Assembly: GCA_008973525.1 (NCBI GenBank)
Contig: WACJ01000055.1
Span: forward strand, 744,001 to 808,000
Length of the DNA stretch: 64,000 bases
Direction of reading: 5' to 3'
Source: Stenopsyche tienmushanensis
Lineage: Eukaryota > Arthropoda > Insecta > Trichoptera > Stenopsychidae
This document shows, in pieces, positions 48,223 through 61,493 of this stretch (position 1 is its first letter; the number at the start of each line of letters is the position of its first letter). The position numbers and the translations under genes are program-made. The notes beneath the pieces were generated by a model. The model did not search any database, was not told the origin of the DNA, and saw only the letters and a program-made list of their open reading frames with translations.

Positions 48223-51200
48223 TTCAGGCAAATATTCGTTAACCGAGATGATCAACACAAAATCGATTACAATCAATATTTTTTCATATGACAAAATTAA
48301 GATCTCAAATTCTCAATAAATGTTATCATAGGCATACGAATTGAATCACTACTCTGTAATTATATTAATACTAATTTGTTATTAATCTACTATAAACTAT
48401 AATGGTACTCGTTAATGAGCTCGTTTTGAAACTAATCGGGTCCCCCGTTAGCACATTTCAACTGAGATGGCCCTATTGGGGTATTTAGATACACCCACGT
48501 CTTCATTTCTTATGTGCCTCATTTGTTAATGTTCTAATAAATTATATATATATTTTTACTGCTTATAGATATGTACTATTATGAGAGAGTTAAATGTGGG
48601 ACTGTCACGTTATAATGCGTGGGCCTCCCTGTGGGGTGTACCTACTGTAATAACCACAAAGCTCTATATAAATTATAACGATTTAAAATTCTCAGCAGCT
48701 TAATGCGTTTACATTTTTTACTAAAAATCAAATTTGAGATACTTTGCCATACTCAACTATATATATTTTGATTTTTACAGCCAAATTCAATCCAGAAATT
48801 TACTTAACAAATCAACACTAAGTCTAGCGGACCCCGTATTTTTTTATTGAAAATATGTTGATACGGTGGCAATAAATCGGTAGCAATTTGCAACAACCAA
48901 ATTTTCAGTCAACGACGCCCTCGAAAGGATCAAATTTTATAAATTCGCCTTTCATACACTACTCTACAATGGGCTCACACAAATATAAACGTCCCTTCCA
49001 GATTATAGAAATATGTCCGCTGAAAATATTATACGCGTCGACAGGGGTTTTCTTGTAATTTTTCCCTTTCACTTCCGGCACATTTTGTCCACCTTTCTAC
49101 CTGTCCCTTTATTGGATCTAGCAGCGGTTAACAATAAATCGTATAAATGGCCAGTCCGAAACCCGAGCAGGACTCCTTTACCCGTACAGAATGCTCCATT
49201 TTATACGAACGACTGTACACTTTCCGATTTTTATGGTTATGACAAATGCCTCGTAGATCTGAGGCGCGCTATGAAAGCTTTTAGAACACCAAAACGTAAA
49301 ATAACAGTAATAGTTAACTTTTAAAACCACCCATCCCACGCTGAATATAATACTTATGCATTCAGAAATTATTTTATGATACTTGCCATAAAAGCAACCA
49401 CAGTGAATCATCGTAATTTTCTAGCCAATAAAATCATTTTGCTGCACATATTTCTTAAAAATATAATGCATCTTTGTTATATCTATAGAAAATTTTCATG
49501 TGATCCATCAACACTATATTTAAATGTAATAAAATTACCTGAATTATTAAATCATTTATATTTTAATAAGCAAGGGTCCAAGAGTGCCAAATTCAGGAAT
49601 TGAAGATCAGGTAATGGAATTTCTTAGTCCAAATTCTGAACTTTATGCGTCGTGTAGAATTACACCCTTCTTGTTAAATATATATTAAACATGGACGTTT
49701 TTCTTTAATTTTCCAATCAAAAGCTTTTTTATTATTTATAATAAAACTCTGCAGATATTTTATCACCTGGTGTAAAATGCAGAGGAAAACCTTTCAAAGC
49801 GTTAATTTTAGTTTAGGAATTGCTGTTTCTGTAATCAGAAAATAATTTCTTCGGGTGTAAAAAAATAATTTATGGACTGAATATGACTTTCAGGTCATGA
49901 AAAAGACTTTTAAGAATAGTTTGATTGAAGTTAATATTAATAATACTGAACATAAATAAAAAATAAATTATTTAATAATAACCAAAAATATTTTTTACAC
50001 ACAAAAAAAATCCATAATCGTATGTATTATGACTACAAGAGCGGAAATGATAAATTTTTCAAAATATTGATATCATTTACTGATTTGTTCTTATATGGGT
50101 TTATAGGTGCATGCTTATGACTCCAATTCTTCTCTAAAAGATTAAGCACGGTATTTTTTCTTGGGCTAAGTGTGTCTAAAGCAGATAATATTATACAAGA
50201 AGACATTCCACGTAGAACACAGACCTGTAAATGAGACAGGTTCTCACATGAGAACATAATCTATCACATTAGTTAATCGGCTGGACGTGACATATGCCTC
50301 CATATAAAAGAGCAGCCCTCTTTAGGCTGGATAAATAGCTTTACATTATACTCCTCTAGGGCCCTCTTCTTCAGCTCACACTTGTATAGCTTTACTCAAA
50401 AATAAATCATGCAACAATGAAGTGGTTCCGACTAGATAAAAAATGCTACATGATAAACGTGAACCCTCTTCTTCGTGTGCTCGTTTTTTTTGTGGAAAAA
50501 AAAGACAAAATAACCGAGATTAATGGGAGAAAACGGAGTGTTGATAGCTTGTGAATTGCAATATCGATTCGCGGAGCTTAGGCACAAGAGTTCCTTCAGT
50601 TCCAAATGGTCAAAGCACTAAAGTGAACGCTTGCCTTAATTAATATTGTAAGAGAGGGCCAAAGTTAGAACCCACAACGATTTAGAAGTTTATCCGTTAA
50701 GGGTTAACTCTGGATTTTAACCGCCAGGGGAAATAGTTTCCGAGAGCAATTAATACCATTAGAAGTTGTCGATATATTAACTGCCAATAACGCTATCATT
50801 TTATTGGAACCCATTTCGGAGCAGCATTTAAGATTTTTCCCTCTTAAAATGCAGAATATCTAAGATACACCAATTAATTCCTACTTGAGTGAGTGACGAA
50901 ATTATCATGATTTTTAAATGATGCTTTTTTATTTTTGCAGAAAATTAGCCAATAAATCAGCTCCGCCTGACTTAAATAATCTAAGTTTTTTTGTGAATTA
51001 TATATGAGAATTAGCTCTTTAAATGTTTTGAGTTCAAATCTACATTTTTTTATAAAACATGTATACACATGAAAAGCTATATCAAAGAGGTCTTTAATGA
51101 TCTCATAGGAGAGATTGTAATTGCCAATTATTTTAAAACTTCATCTCGCGATATGATCAATACTGAATTTACCAAGCTGATGACCCCAAATGTATCGATC

Positions 51201-54200
51201 ATCAATTTGTAAGACAGCTCGGTAAAATATTGATTTGTATTCATTTAATTTTATTAACATCTGTTTATTTTTATAGGTGGAATAAATTTAGATACATTAT
51301 AGTATAGTAATTAAGGCCATGAAATACATTATATAAAACAACATTCAACGTCATTAACACTGGTTGTAACCGATAAAATGGTTACGTGTATCTCCGAGAA
51401 GCCAAATCAGATACAATTAGCATAAAATCGCAGAAACATGATACCATCAGTTGGATTCTGGATTAGTTGACTACAAATGTGAGAGATATGGCTTTCTGCC
51501 AAGGAAAATCCTGCTAGCTAAGGTTATTTATTGTAGAGCGCAACAATACGTTATTTTAGCTGATAAATCGATCGAATTTCAGGATGACTCGTGTCTATTT
51601 TTATTTTTTAATATACCGAAGAACGAGGAAAAATTATAATTAAGAAGTTAATTAAATAACTCGAAAAAGTTTTCCTTCGATTAAGAGCATTGAGAGCTCA
51701 ACGAGCGAATAAGTCACAAACACCTTTCTGCGCTGCGAACTTTTTCCCATTATCTTTCTTCTATTTTACTGCAGGGGATTATATTATATCTCGATATCAT
51801 AAGAAAATAACGAATATCTTTATAGTCAAACATCGTGTGTAAATATTTAAGATATTTAATTTGGACTGTAACGTTTCTCGGTCGGTTTCTTTCTCTACGC
51901 TGATCTCCATGGAATTGAATGTACATTTTCTCCCACTCGACATCTTTCTTCCGTTTTTATCCTCACTATCAAGACATCTGATGCGTGAAAATCTAAAGCT
52001 TCATTTAAATAACTTTAGCACTCGTCGGCAATATAACAACCCCTTAATCTTATCTCAATTTGGCACGAATAAGCGTGCTTAATTTTATTTTATTCAATTT
52101 GGGACATGTCAGATGTAAGAGGTTTTTTGAATTAAATTTAATAAACAATTACGCCGAGGATTTTCTTGGAAGTCAAATCTTTGATATTTCTTGCGTAATA
52201 TAGAATTAATTTTAACTCCGTTGTTAAAATATTTGTATATTTTTGAATTTTTACAATGCCGTACCAAAAACTTTAAAATAATCCACTCTATATTTTTTTC
52301 GTATTAAATTAAATTCCTTCTACCATTCTGCATGAACGCAAAGTCAGCAGTTTGGTTTGGATGATCAAATCCCATTAAAGATAAATGGTCATTAAGTATT
52401 TGCAAAAGTAAGGTGCTTGAAAATACATAAAAATTGTCATATTGTAAATTTGTACTCGAATAAGTAAAGTGAATAAAAGTGCTAAAAAAATGAAAATTAT
52501 AAATAGGATTACTTGAGGATTGATTTGCTCTGTATTTAAGTTATAATTTTGATTAAAAAATATTTGTTTTATGTAACAGACTAAGCTTGGGTGTTGAACA
52601 AGAAAAGAGTTTGGAGCTTTTTCTGACTGTTATGAATAAAGCTCCTTTGAGTGGAGAGCTTTAGATGAGCAGTCGCGTATGTTCCGACGAAGTAAATCTA
52701 TAATAACTTGAACTGCACTATGTTAATCCCACGTTATACCGGGGAGGACCCTTCAATTTCCTCGCAATGCATCAAACAGGATTATGAGATCAATGTGGCA
52801 GAATCGAGCTTTCACGTGTTCGTCCACCATCTAAAGAGCTTATACAAAACCTAATCCATATTGCATGCTCGGAGTACTCTCATCACATTTATGCTATTTC
52901 TATTCACCGTCCAGTAATCATTTATTTATACGTTTGCAGGCTCTCGTGTATATTCGATAGTTTATCGGATGTAAGATTCTTCTGGGAAATAACAATGTGG
53001 ATTTCCTGATTCCATCACGAAAGCGGGTCAATTATACGCTCCAGGATTTTCCGTAGAGTTCTCATAACGACTGCTAACGTTCGGGAAATTCAAACAATTC
53101 TTACCGGTTTTATTTACATTGTAAACATGGCTTCGCTATAATGTACGAATGTTTCAGTTCCGCAAATTTAGTATAGCAGTAACGATATTTTACAACACAT
53201 ATTTGTTAAAAGGGAAGAACGATTTTGTTTAAATGACACTTAAGCATTTAAAATGACTAATAATCCTATCGATTATTTAATAACTCGTGTGCATTATGTA
53301 TCTAGCAGCCAAGTGCTGCGTAAGTGCTATACATTTAAATGATCATCCGGAGGTCAAAGCCAACCCCGGGGTTGGTTTATCAAGCGAGTTTTGGCCGTCG
53401 CATAAGGGTGCAAATTTCTTAGGGACGCATTCCAACTATATATTACAAATAGCTTCCTTGCAAAGAGCTTCCTTTGTATAATGCTAAACTAAATATGACT
53501 GTTCTTATCTTGGTAATCAAAAATTAAATATAAAAAATTACCTATATTTAATTACCATGATAGTTGATTAGAAATATTGATACATCCAGTTTCTTAAATT
53601 TATAGGTACGGTAAAGTATTGAAATAATTTGGATTGTACCAATATAGTTCAGGAGCTTATCTAATGTATAATACATTTGTATTCATTTTCATTTCACTAT
53701 TATAGCAAGATAAGTGTGAAAAAAAGGATTGAACATTTTCTGAAGTTTATCTTCACATTTTCTTTCCAAAGAAAAATATAAATACTATTTTGTAAGCCTT
53801 CGAATGATAAGGTAGGTGCATCAATTTCTCTCACTGCGGTCAAAAGCTTCCCGAGTGCCACTCTGGACATAAAGGTAGAAAAGAAGAGAAGAATTTTCCA
53901 ACCAATCTTCGATGGGCCATTCCGTAAAATTGAAATCGTAAATTTGATCAGGAAGGAGCGTAATAGCGAAGAAACGCTATTCGAACGAAGTTTTCTTTAC
54001 TTCTTCTAGCACATCTGAGCAAATCTTTCATCCTGTTTTCTAGCACGAGATAAAAACGAAACGAAGAGATCAAACACATCCGCTCCAAGACATACGCCTT
54101 CGCAAAATGACACAGCTATAAATTTCTCACCAGGTTAAGGTAAGTGAAGTACAATATTGAGGTTAACAGTCGGCACCTTTGAAAAAGCTGTGAAAATACT

Positions 54201-55034
54201 TCTGTAACGGAAAAAGCTTTTTCCTAAGAGTGACATTTGTGAAAAGATATTGCAATCTTATCCGAACGTGAAAGATGAACTCAGACCTGAATAACATGTC
54301 GTTTTACAGTCGATATAATAACAACGACCTCATTACATTTATAATAAATCGAATTCATTCAGAAAAGTGAAAATGAGCGTCCTCATATTTGGGACGTCAT
54401 AGTTTGAAGAGCTTTCGAGAGCACGAAACAGCGAAAGCTTCACTCGGATTAAAGTCGCAATCTTCTCGTTTAACGAGCGCTGCAATTATGCGATTCTCAT
54501 TTCTCAACACGTAATTGATCTTTAAAGTACGAGAATAAAACTTAACGGCTGCATTCTAGATAAGATGTCGATCTTGAATCCTGAAGTTATGTTGAGGATG
54601 TAAAACAAAAAATGTGGCATTATACTGTATAATATCTGCATAATTATTTGACGAGTACCACTTCCAAGCAATTGTTATTCTCTCTGTCCCGTCTTTTTAT
54701 TTGCAGGGAAAGATTTATTTCGCAGATAAAAGCAATTTATATATACATTTTGCATTTTTGCTATCTTTCAGTGGTATACATAGAAATTGTTATTGTCTTT
54801 CTTACAGAGAGCTTCGTAACAACCGATATTTTTTTTAATCAAGAATCTGATTAATAATGCTGTTTTCAGAAAAGTTCATACTATTTTAGGTATCAATGGG
54901 TTATTAACTCAGGCTACAATAACAGCGCTATCTAACCTATTTTGATACAACACTTCTCTTGGTTTACGTGTATCTTTTTTTAGCGCACTTTTCTCCATTG
55001 CATCTCCAACCTTTAGAAATAACTCCATCCATTA
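48223..55034. other. AT-rich stretch with no recognisable gene
   Basis: Nearly 7 kb without a recognisable gene. Plus 49013-49324 (103 codons, ATG start) has an even composition and a basic end (FRTPKRKITVIVNF) but matches nothing I know. A TATA-like TATAAAAG at 50303-50310 has no gene downstream. 52680-53110 and 53810-54500 are more GC-balanced and may be unique conserved sequence. GGTAAGT-type donors (for example near 54137) occur without exons. Confidence 0.5.
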
Positions 55035-55435
55035 TATATAAGATTTGTCGAAATATGAATTACTGAAAAGATGTTTAGGTGGTTATACGCAAAATGCAAA
55101 CAGATGTTTCAACTCGACGTTTAGCGATTGGCTCCAAATCAACTACATTCTGCCCTAAAAGTAATCAAGGTTGCAACATTTATGGTTTTTCCCTTATTAA
55201 ATGAAGGGAATTCAGTACTTGTAATGATTATGAACGAGCTGAAAGTAATTTTTGGCTCGTAGAGCTTCAACTATGTACGGAAAATTAATAAGCAACACAT
55301 CAACCAACAGAATAGACGCAGCGCAGCGAAGACCAAGGAAGCTCAGAAAGCTCGTAAAGAGGAGATGCAAGCTCAAAATTATTCGTATGAAGAAGACGAA
55401 GAGTTGCTATATGGTGCTGGAATAGCTGATTAGCC
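55035..55435 (+). pseudogene. Mutator-like transposase C-terminal part (best-kept copy)
   Basis: On the plus strand DLSKYELLKRCLGGYTQNAN is followed by FNSTFSDWL (about 55045-55131). After a frameshift come KVIKVATFMVFPLLNEGNS and VLVMIMNELKVIFGS, one stop (near 55259), and then about 57 uninterrupted codons. These form a Gln/Arg/Lys/Glu-rich stretch (SAAKTKEAQKARKEEMQAQ), an acidic stretch (YSYEEDEELL), and the family's terminal YGAGIAD before the stop at 55433-55435. This is the C-terminal third of the same family as the 47- and 59-kb copies, and it shows the TQNAN...FN and FNEG-like landmarks best. It lacks a recognisable N-terminal part and TIRs, so it is a truncated relic. The family link is by motif recognition. 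Confidence 0.75.
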
Positions 55436-57398
55436 GCTAGGTAATTTATATAATTTATTATTGCTTTAAATTTCTCATTTTCAGTCATTTTATTTTCAGT
55501 CATTTCTACCAAAGTAGAAAAAGCTCCCATTTCTTCTTAGACCTATTTTTTTGTAACCATTACACTTTCCAAATATTTTTATGCATTGTATAAAAAAAAC
55601 TTTCTTTTTGGTTTCGATAAAATTTTGAACTCTAGCATTTTTTACATTTATTTGGGTTATGTGTATGTTATTTATATAAAAAAGTTAAAACCATAGCAAT
55701 ATTTCATCTGTAGTTCCATATAATATTAACTGTATAAGGGTGCAGTAACCTCTAACACCCAAACATAACTAAGAAATTATCCTTTTACTGTTTTCGAGCT
55801 ATATTATATTATGCATACCATATATATAATATAGTATGTAAATGCTGTTATTATAATTTTGGATGAGAGCAACTCAAATCTGCAAGTGGTAGACAATGAC
55901 CCCATATAAGTTTATGACGGTAATCCGTCTCAACTAAAGGTTTTATTAAAATTTGTGCAGACTTCATGTTTATGTCATCATAATTTTTGAATTGAATTAA
56001 ATCTAAATATCACACTACAAAAATTCTTCATTGCGAGCGTTTTAACACTTTTTCTTTGCCACATTCAGAGGAGTTCGTGGTTCAACCCACACATCAAACC
56101 GAGAGCGCATATATTATTTTGGGCCGTAAAAGGTGCTGATTGTTTTTTATTTGATGTCATAAAAACGTTAATTATAACATTAACAATGCGCCTAGCTTTG
56201 AGCAATTTATGACCCGAAAATTATCTAGTCGCATGTTGATCATTAAGATTTAACTCGAATTAACTATGCTTTATGCGCGCCCACAGTAGTTATTATTCGG
56301 CCAATTTGGACACGAACAATAGCCCACAGTTAATTAATTCGGCTCTTGTAAAACTCAAAAATAATTGAGTTTTGAGCCTTAAGAATGAGGCTTCGAATCG
56401 AACAATGAAACATCATAAATGTTAAATTGTATATGGATTGGCACGACCGGTTGTTATCTAAAATTCTTCGTACATGTTTGAAAACAAGCTTTTATAACGT
56501 CGAGGCACAAAATGCCAATGAAATTATTTTTTGAGGTGATTTGAAATTTATTCAATGACATAAATCATAAGGCTTCATCTTTATTACTTGAAAGACGATG
56601 AAAAAATAAGCGCTTCTCGATCTTTTGATGCGTTTAAGTGAGATTTAATTGAGCTATCTCCGTCGGAAAAGCTTTAAATATTTAACGTGTTCTCAAAAAA
56701 ATTGTAAGCCAATGTTTATATAACGAAGAAAAGTTATTTAAAGAAATCTTTTGAATAGAATTTTTGCTTTTTTTATAAGAGAAAAGACGCCGAAAGGTGG
56801 AAGACGGTCAGATAAAATAAGATATAAAACACAATAAGAATCATTTTTAATAAGAAAAGTTTTACATATATCATAGAGTATATATCTCAATTTCAAAATT
56901 TCATATTTAATTCATAAAAACAGTGCCAATTGAATATTACACAAATTCTTGTTAAATAAGTGTTATCAATAATCGATTAAAAAATTTAGGTGGCAAAAAC
57001 GTTTTTTCTATTATATTTAATCTCCTCTGAATACCTTCTAATGATTTTAAATTTAAAAAATAATTGAAACCATTTTTTAAAAAAATATGTTATTACTCTA
57101 TCAAATATTAATGGCCACCCTTTTAAAATTGAATTTTAAACAATATTGAATGTGACCTTAAAAATTCCATGCTTTCAGACAATCATCATAAAGAAACCCT
57201 CAATTAAAAAGTCTTGCCTTGAAAGAAAATTATAATTTTAAAGAATCTTCATAAATATAGCATAAATACAGTTGAGTAATACATAAATAACGTTAGCCCC
57301 CTTAAAACATAATTTGGAATTATAATCATAATCATAGAGTAATACATTTTTTTCTTTATAAAGTGGTATCAACAATTAATCAATGCTTATAATATTGC

Positions 57399-57403
<5 letters not shown>
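55436..57403. other. AT-rich stretch with no recognisable gene
   Basis: No gene recognised. The minus frame 55300-55530 is the antisense of the transposase relic. Confidence 0.5.

Positions 57404-57428
<25 letters not shown>
57404..57428. repeat. (TA)n microsatellite
   Basis: Uninterrupted TA repeat abutting the left end of the MITE at 57429. Insertion into a TA tract fits a TA-targeting element. Confidence 0.9.
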
Positions 57429-57433
<5 letters not shown>

Positions 57434-57532
57434 TGATTTTATTCAACCCAGTGAATTTCATTTGATTTTAAGCATATTTTTAATGAAATAAGTCGTCAAA
57501 TAGCATACTCTGGGTCAAATAAAATCAACCCT
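57429..57532. mobile_element. 104-bp MITE with 22-bp TIRs
   Basis: AGGGTTGATTTTATTCAACC plus CA at 57429-57450 matches the complement of 57511-57532 at 20 of 22 positions. The 60-bp interior is AT-rich and non-coding. Because the TIR is itself partly palindromic (GGGTTGA...TCAACCC), each arm can fold alone as well as with its partner. No clear target duplication is seen on the right, so the superfamily is open. Confidence 0.8.
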
Positions 57533-58610
57533 GAGGATATAGCAATATTATTTTACTTGATTTATGCCGTTGGAATCGTTCCCTAGGGGTTAAATAAGCC
57601 GCAACTTTGTATGTTGAAACTTCAACCAGTTAAAACTAACTGATGTTTTATATGTTATGTTTTTATACGACTTTTGGCTTGATAGTCTGAAAAATAAAAG
57701 CACGCTTCAAATTCAAATACAGCTTAAATTGATAGACTATCCCCAATAGAGAGGTTTTCAATTCCAGACAGTAAGTAAATATTGATATATCTTGCATCAT
57801 CGGTCTGGCTTCCTACTAATGGAGTTCATGATGAGTCAGTATACCCAAACTGTCAAATTAGCAAATTGGCTTGTTGGTCAATGCAATCTTAGGACACTGA
57901 GCCTATTAATCGATGGCTTCAAATCCGCCCAATTGCCAATAAAGCACCGAAGCGCATAGATGCAATGCCCATACTAACAATGGAGATCGTCAGCTGACCG
58001 ATGCAACAGTCGCCCTTTCATTGAAGTCAATTACATTCAATTACCCCTGTTTATCCACCGTCGTAACTGCTTCGTATTCGAGGACGAATCATGTGCAAGG
58101 ATTGCATACTGAGCAGCCGAAGGTCAAAAGAATGTGAGAATTAGGATCGTCACACTTAGAATTGATCCTTTAGCGTCCTTAAATTAAAATCTCTTCTTTA
58201 TAACGCTCCTCGTTTGATTTAATACACACTATATGGAATGCCAGGCTTAATTACACATCAATTGAGTGTGCCATACCAGCGCTGGAGGGCATAAGTTAAA
58301 TGACTGTTAATGATCTCGCTCTATGAAATATCAAGTGCTAAATTAAAGCGTATTAATGATGATTGAAGTCTAGAAGAATGCATCTAAATAATATTAGATT
58401 TTAGTTATAATTTTTGACATGATTGATATGATTTAGATTGACTTAATGCTTTAAATAAAATAACAATCAAATCTCCAATTAAAACAAATTTAGTATTCCC
58501 ACTCAAATAACATGGCGAATGAATAGAATATTATAAAAGATTGTCATGTCATTGATACACGAAAGATTAATACTTGATCAAGGATGTATATATATATAAT
58601 ATCAATGTCA
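57533..58610. other. Stretch with no recognisable gene
   Basis: No gene recognised. 57770-58160 is relatively GC-balanced. It contains TGGCTTGTTGG and, about 55 bp further on, GGCTTCAAATCC (57915-57926), which could be a degenerate A box/B box pair of another tRNA-derived element. Confidence 0.4.
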
Positions 58611-58652
58611 ATCCGTGAGAATGGACCCGACGAGTGGTCCGAAATATCGGAT
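58611..58652 (+). ncRNA. Hammerhead-like fold, possible retroelement ribozyme relic
   Basis: Two nested stems: ATCCG (58611-58615) with CGGAT (58648-58652), and GGACC (58623-58627) with GGTCC (58636-58640). The 5' junction strand is TGAGAAT and the 3' one GAAATAT. The hammerhead core needs CUGANGA before stem II and GAAA after it; here GAAA is exact and TGAGAA is a near match. A GAAATATCGG stretch after stem II is something I associate with hammerhead-bearing Penelope-like and related elements. Core bases are imperfect and a third stem is not clear, so activity is unlikely. Confidence 0.3.
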
Positions 58653-58759
58653 CAGGTAAAAAATTCGTTTTTTAATTTTTTACCAAAAACCTTAACGCGA
58701 TCGAACACCCGGCTATTTATTAATATTTTAATAATTAAAATAATTTATATATATATTTA

Positions 58760-59928
58760 GGGGGTCAACTCACTTTGACTAGGCTAAAAATATATATTAT
58801 ATCGTTTTTAAAAAATCAAAATGGCATGTCAAAAAATATGGAAAAAATACTTTTTTTGTGGTAATTTTAATGTAAAACGTACGATAAAATAAATATTTTG
58901 ACCTGGTTTTGCGAACTGCTATAGCCATACATATGTAAAATAAGCTCGTAAAATTTTAGACCAATCGGCAACTTGGTTTTTCAAAATTCCTTCCACACCG
59001 CGTGCAAAAATGTCGTTTGGAGAAAAACGCGTTTAAAGTTTTAAGCGCTAAAGAATTGTTGAAGAAGGAAATATACTACTAATCAGCGATTCCAGCTCCA
59101 TAATGAAATCTTTCAGCTATCTCAGCAATGTTTTTTTGTCTGATGTGGCGTCTACGAGCATTTCTAGCTTATTTAGAAAATTGAGAGCCTCGGCGATTGC
59201 CAAGACGTATACGATCTTCGTTGCACTCTTCCATGAATCGTGATTCTTTGATTATTTTTAAAATAGGTTCAAATCCTTCATTAAAAATGCAAGCTGCAGG
59301 ATCTGTTGCGATTTCTAGTATTTTTTTATAATTGATAATTCTTCATAAATAGGGTCTTAAAAATTGCTGAATTTCTCGTTAAAAGCGGGAGGATGCTTGT
59401 ACAAATATAACGATCTTATAGTTGTATGTTTCTGCCATTAGCACCAAGAATCTGCGCCTTCAGACTAGTGTGAATGCTGAGGGAAGTGTAAATCTGTCGA
59501 AATTTTATGATAATATGAGGCCAAATAGCATTTCTTATATTTTTATTGAATCAGGATGTCGGCAGATAGCTAGGGCTAAATAATTAGATACATCTTTTTA
59601 TCAATTCATTAGTTAGCTGTTCAACTTTTTGTGCCCTTACTATTCACTTGCTAATTCGCCTTTTTTAAATCTGTGATTTTTAAACCTCTGGCCTGCAAAC
59701 CAAAGCAGATATAGGGACAAGTCTGCGACTACAGCGGTCTCAGAGCCGTTGGGGCGCAATCTGGACAAAGTGATTACTTCGAGCGCATTTCGCGAATTAG
59801 CTGTAAAGCATTGTAATAATTTGAATTTCTTCACCAAAATCATGGAAAATATTCTTAGAGATATATACTTTCGAAAAATAGAATTTTAAAAAAATAATTT
59901 TTTTGACGTGATAAAGTGAGATGACCCC
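58760..59928 (-). mobile_element. Mutator-like DNA transposon, copy 2 (TIR-bounded)
   Basis: About 1.17 kb with terminal inverted repeats. GGGGGTCAACTCACTTTGAC at 58760-58779 pairs with the complement of GATAAAGTGAGATGACCCC at 59910-59928 (GGGGTCATCTCACTTTATC). The flanks read TTTA on the left and TTAA on the right, which may be a degenerate target duplication. It matches the 47-kb copy in inverted orientation throughout. The 3' untranslated motif GCGTTTTTCTCCAAACGAC lies around 59020-59040 on the minus strand. The coding part is decayed. Confidence 0.75.
59085..59870 (-). pseudogene. Mutator-like transposase remnant
   Basis: Minus-strand pieces: FGEE near 59830, DPIYEELS near 59350, then directly LEIATDPAACIFNEGFEPIL (about 59319-59260), ESRFMEECNEDRIRLGNRR, a stop after GSQFSK, ARNARRRHIRQKN, and finally ERFHYGAGIAD before the stop near 59087. 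The LL-CL-G-TQNxNES block between PIYEELS and LEIAT has been deleted, whereas the 47-kb copy keeps a decayed version of it. FNEG and the terminal YGAGIAD confirm that this is the same family as the 55-kb relic. Stops, frameshifts and the deletion make it inactive. Confidence 0.7.
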
Positions 59929-61493
59929 TTAAATAGTTATAATATACGATAGTGTTAAATAGTATTCATTGTCGCATAAAAAAATTCTATTATCAGTACT
60001 AGATTATACAAGATTCTCCTAAACACTGTATTCATATAAAGAAAAAACCATGGTTCTGCGAAGACTACAGAATGTATACTATCGTAAAGTATACTAGACG
60101 AAACAATAGATTGATTAAAGAAGCTTGAAAACGATCATTGCAAATTAGAAGATAAAGACGACGCTATTTAATCGATAAGAGACTTGGAAAAACGTTTACA
60201 AATTGGTTCGACTATAAAGGTTGTTCAATGAAGAGATGAGAGTAAATCTTAATAAACAGGCAACATACACATTTTGTATATTTAGTGTGATTCGAAGGAA
60301 TTCTATAACTTAAAGGAAAATATTTAAAAATTACATCATATTCTGGATATGATGGACTATTTTGGCAAAGAAAAAGTGATTTTGGATAGAAAGGGTTTAA
60401 ATTTTAATATGTAATTATTACCAAATCTAATATTTATTAATGAGATATGCTTTTCTTGGAATGCTTGATGGGTTCATTGATAAATTATACATTGAATCGA
60501 GATACAAAAGCACGCGGTTCTTTGGTATGCAGTAAAACAGAATTATTCTTGGAGCAACTTGATAAAATTAAATTCTTAATTAAAATAGAATTTATACTGA
60601 ATAATGCATGACGATGCTTTCATATGCATTCATCCTAAGACAAATTTAGAATAATCAAGTAGTATGATATGTTAATGAACGAAACTTGCAGTGGAATATG
60701 AAGTATGTTACACATTAACCGTGGCTGCAACCGCAATTGTTGTATCATGGTGCATTTCAAGCTTCCTGCCTATGCCGCTTACACAAATTTAATTTTAACT
60801 TCTCCTTAGCTCACGTCTTATAAATAAGCGTATTTCATATTTAAATAGAGCCCTCTAAAAACGTACAACGACTCATATGCATGCAAACTCGCTGCAAGTC
60901 GACAATGCGTCCGCGAAACGTGACCGAAGGTGACGCAAAAATATGCATTTATGTTTCGTGGAAGCAGCTGGTCATTTGATGTTTGTCTTGTGCAAATTCC
61001 AATATAGGAACAGGCCTGCAATATAAATGTGTCAACAGAGCAGTTTATTTAAAGTGACACCACAGTTGCCCTAGGCGGCACTAAAACACAGTCTTCCTGT
61101 AAGAGATATATGTGAGAAGATACGGGAACATCAAAAACAAGGAGCAAGCATGACTTTCTTGGATTTGCTCGAAGCGAAACCGAACATGCTTCCTATTTGG
61201 TTGAAGCAAATTCTGTGATGTATTTTAAAAATATTTGCTTCTCAAAATGTAAACAAAATTATTATTTTACGATCAAGAATTTATTTACAGCAGCTTTATG
61301 CAGAGGCAAATTGTTTTCAATGTTGAGATGCTTTTTAGATGCCCTTGTTTAGCCAAGTAATAAATATTTTTCATCATTTTTGTTTCTTCTAAAATTGATT
61401 CAAATATTATTTCAGATGTTTGGATTGTGATAACTATATGGCAGATTTAATATCATTGATATAATAAATAACAAGAGCAAAGGTCCATGGTCC
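59929..61493. other. AT-rich stretch with no recognisable gene
   Basis: No gene recognised. 60830-61130 is more GC-balanced (minus frame 60818-61021, unrecognised). Confidence 0.5.

Noticed and set aside
49013..49324. 103-codon ATG frame as a small protein gene
   Set aside because: No recognisable domain, overlapped by another frame on the minus strand, and no promoter or splice evidence.
50303..50310. TATAAAAG as a promoter
   Set aside because: TATA-like strings are expected often at this AT content and no gene follows.
55300..55530. 76-codon minus frame
   Set aside because: Antisense of the YGAGIAD transposase end.
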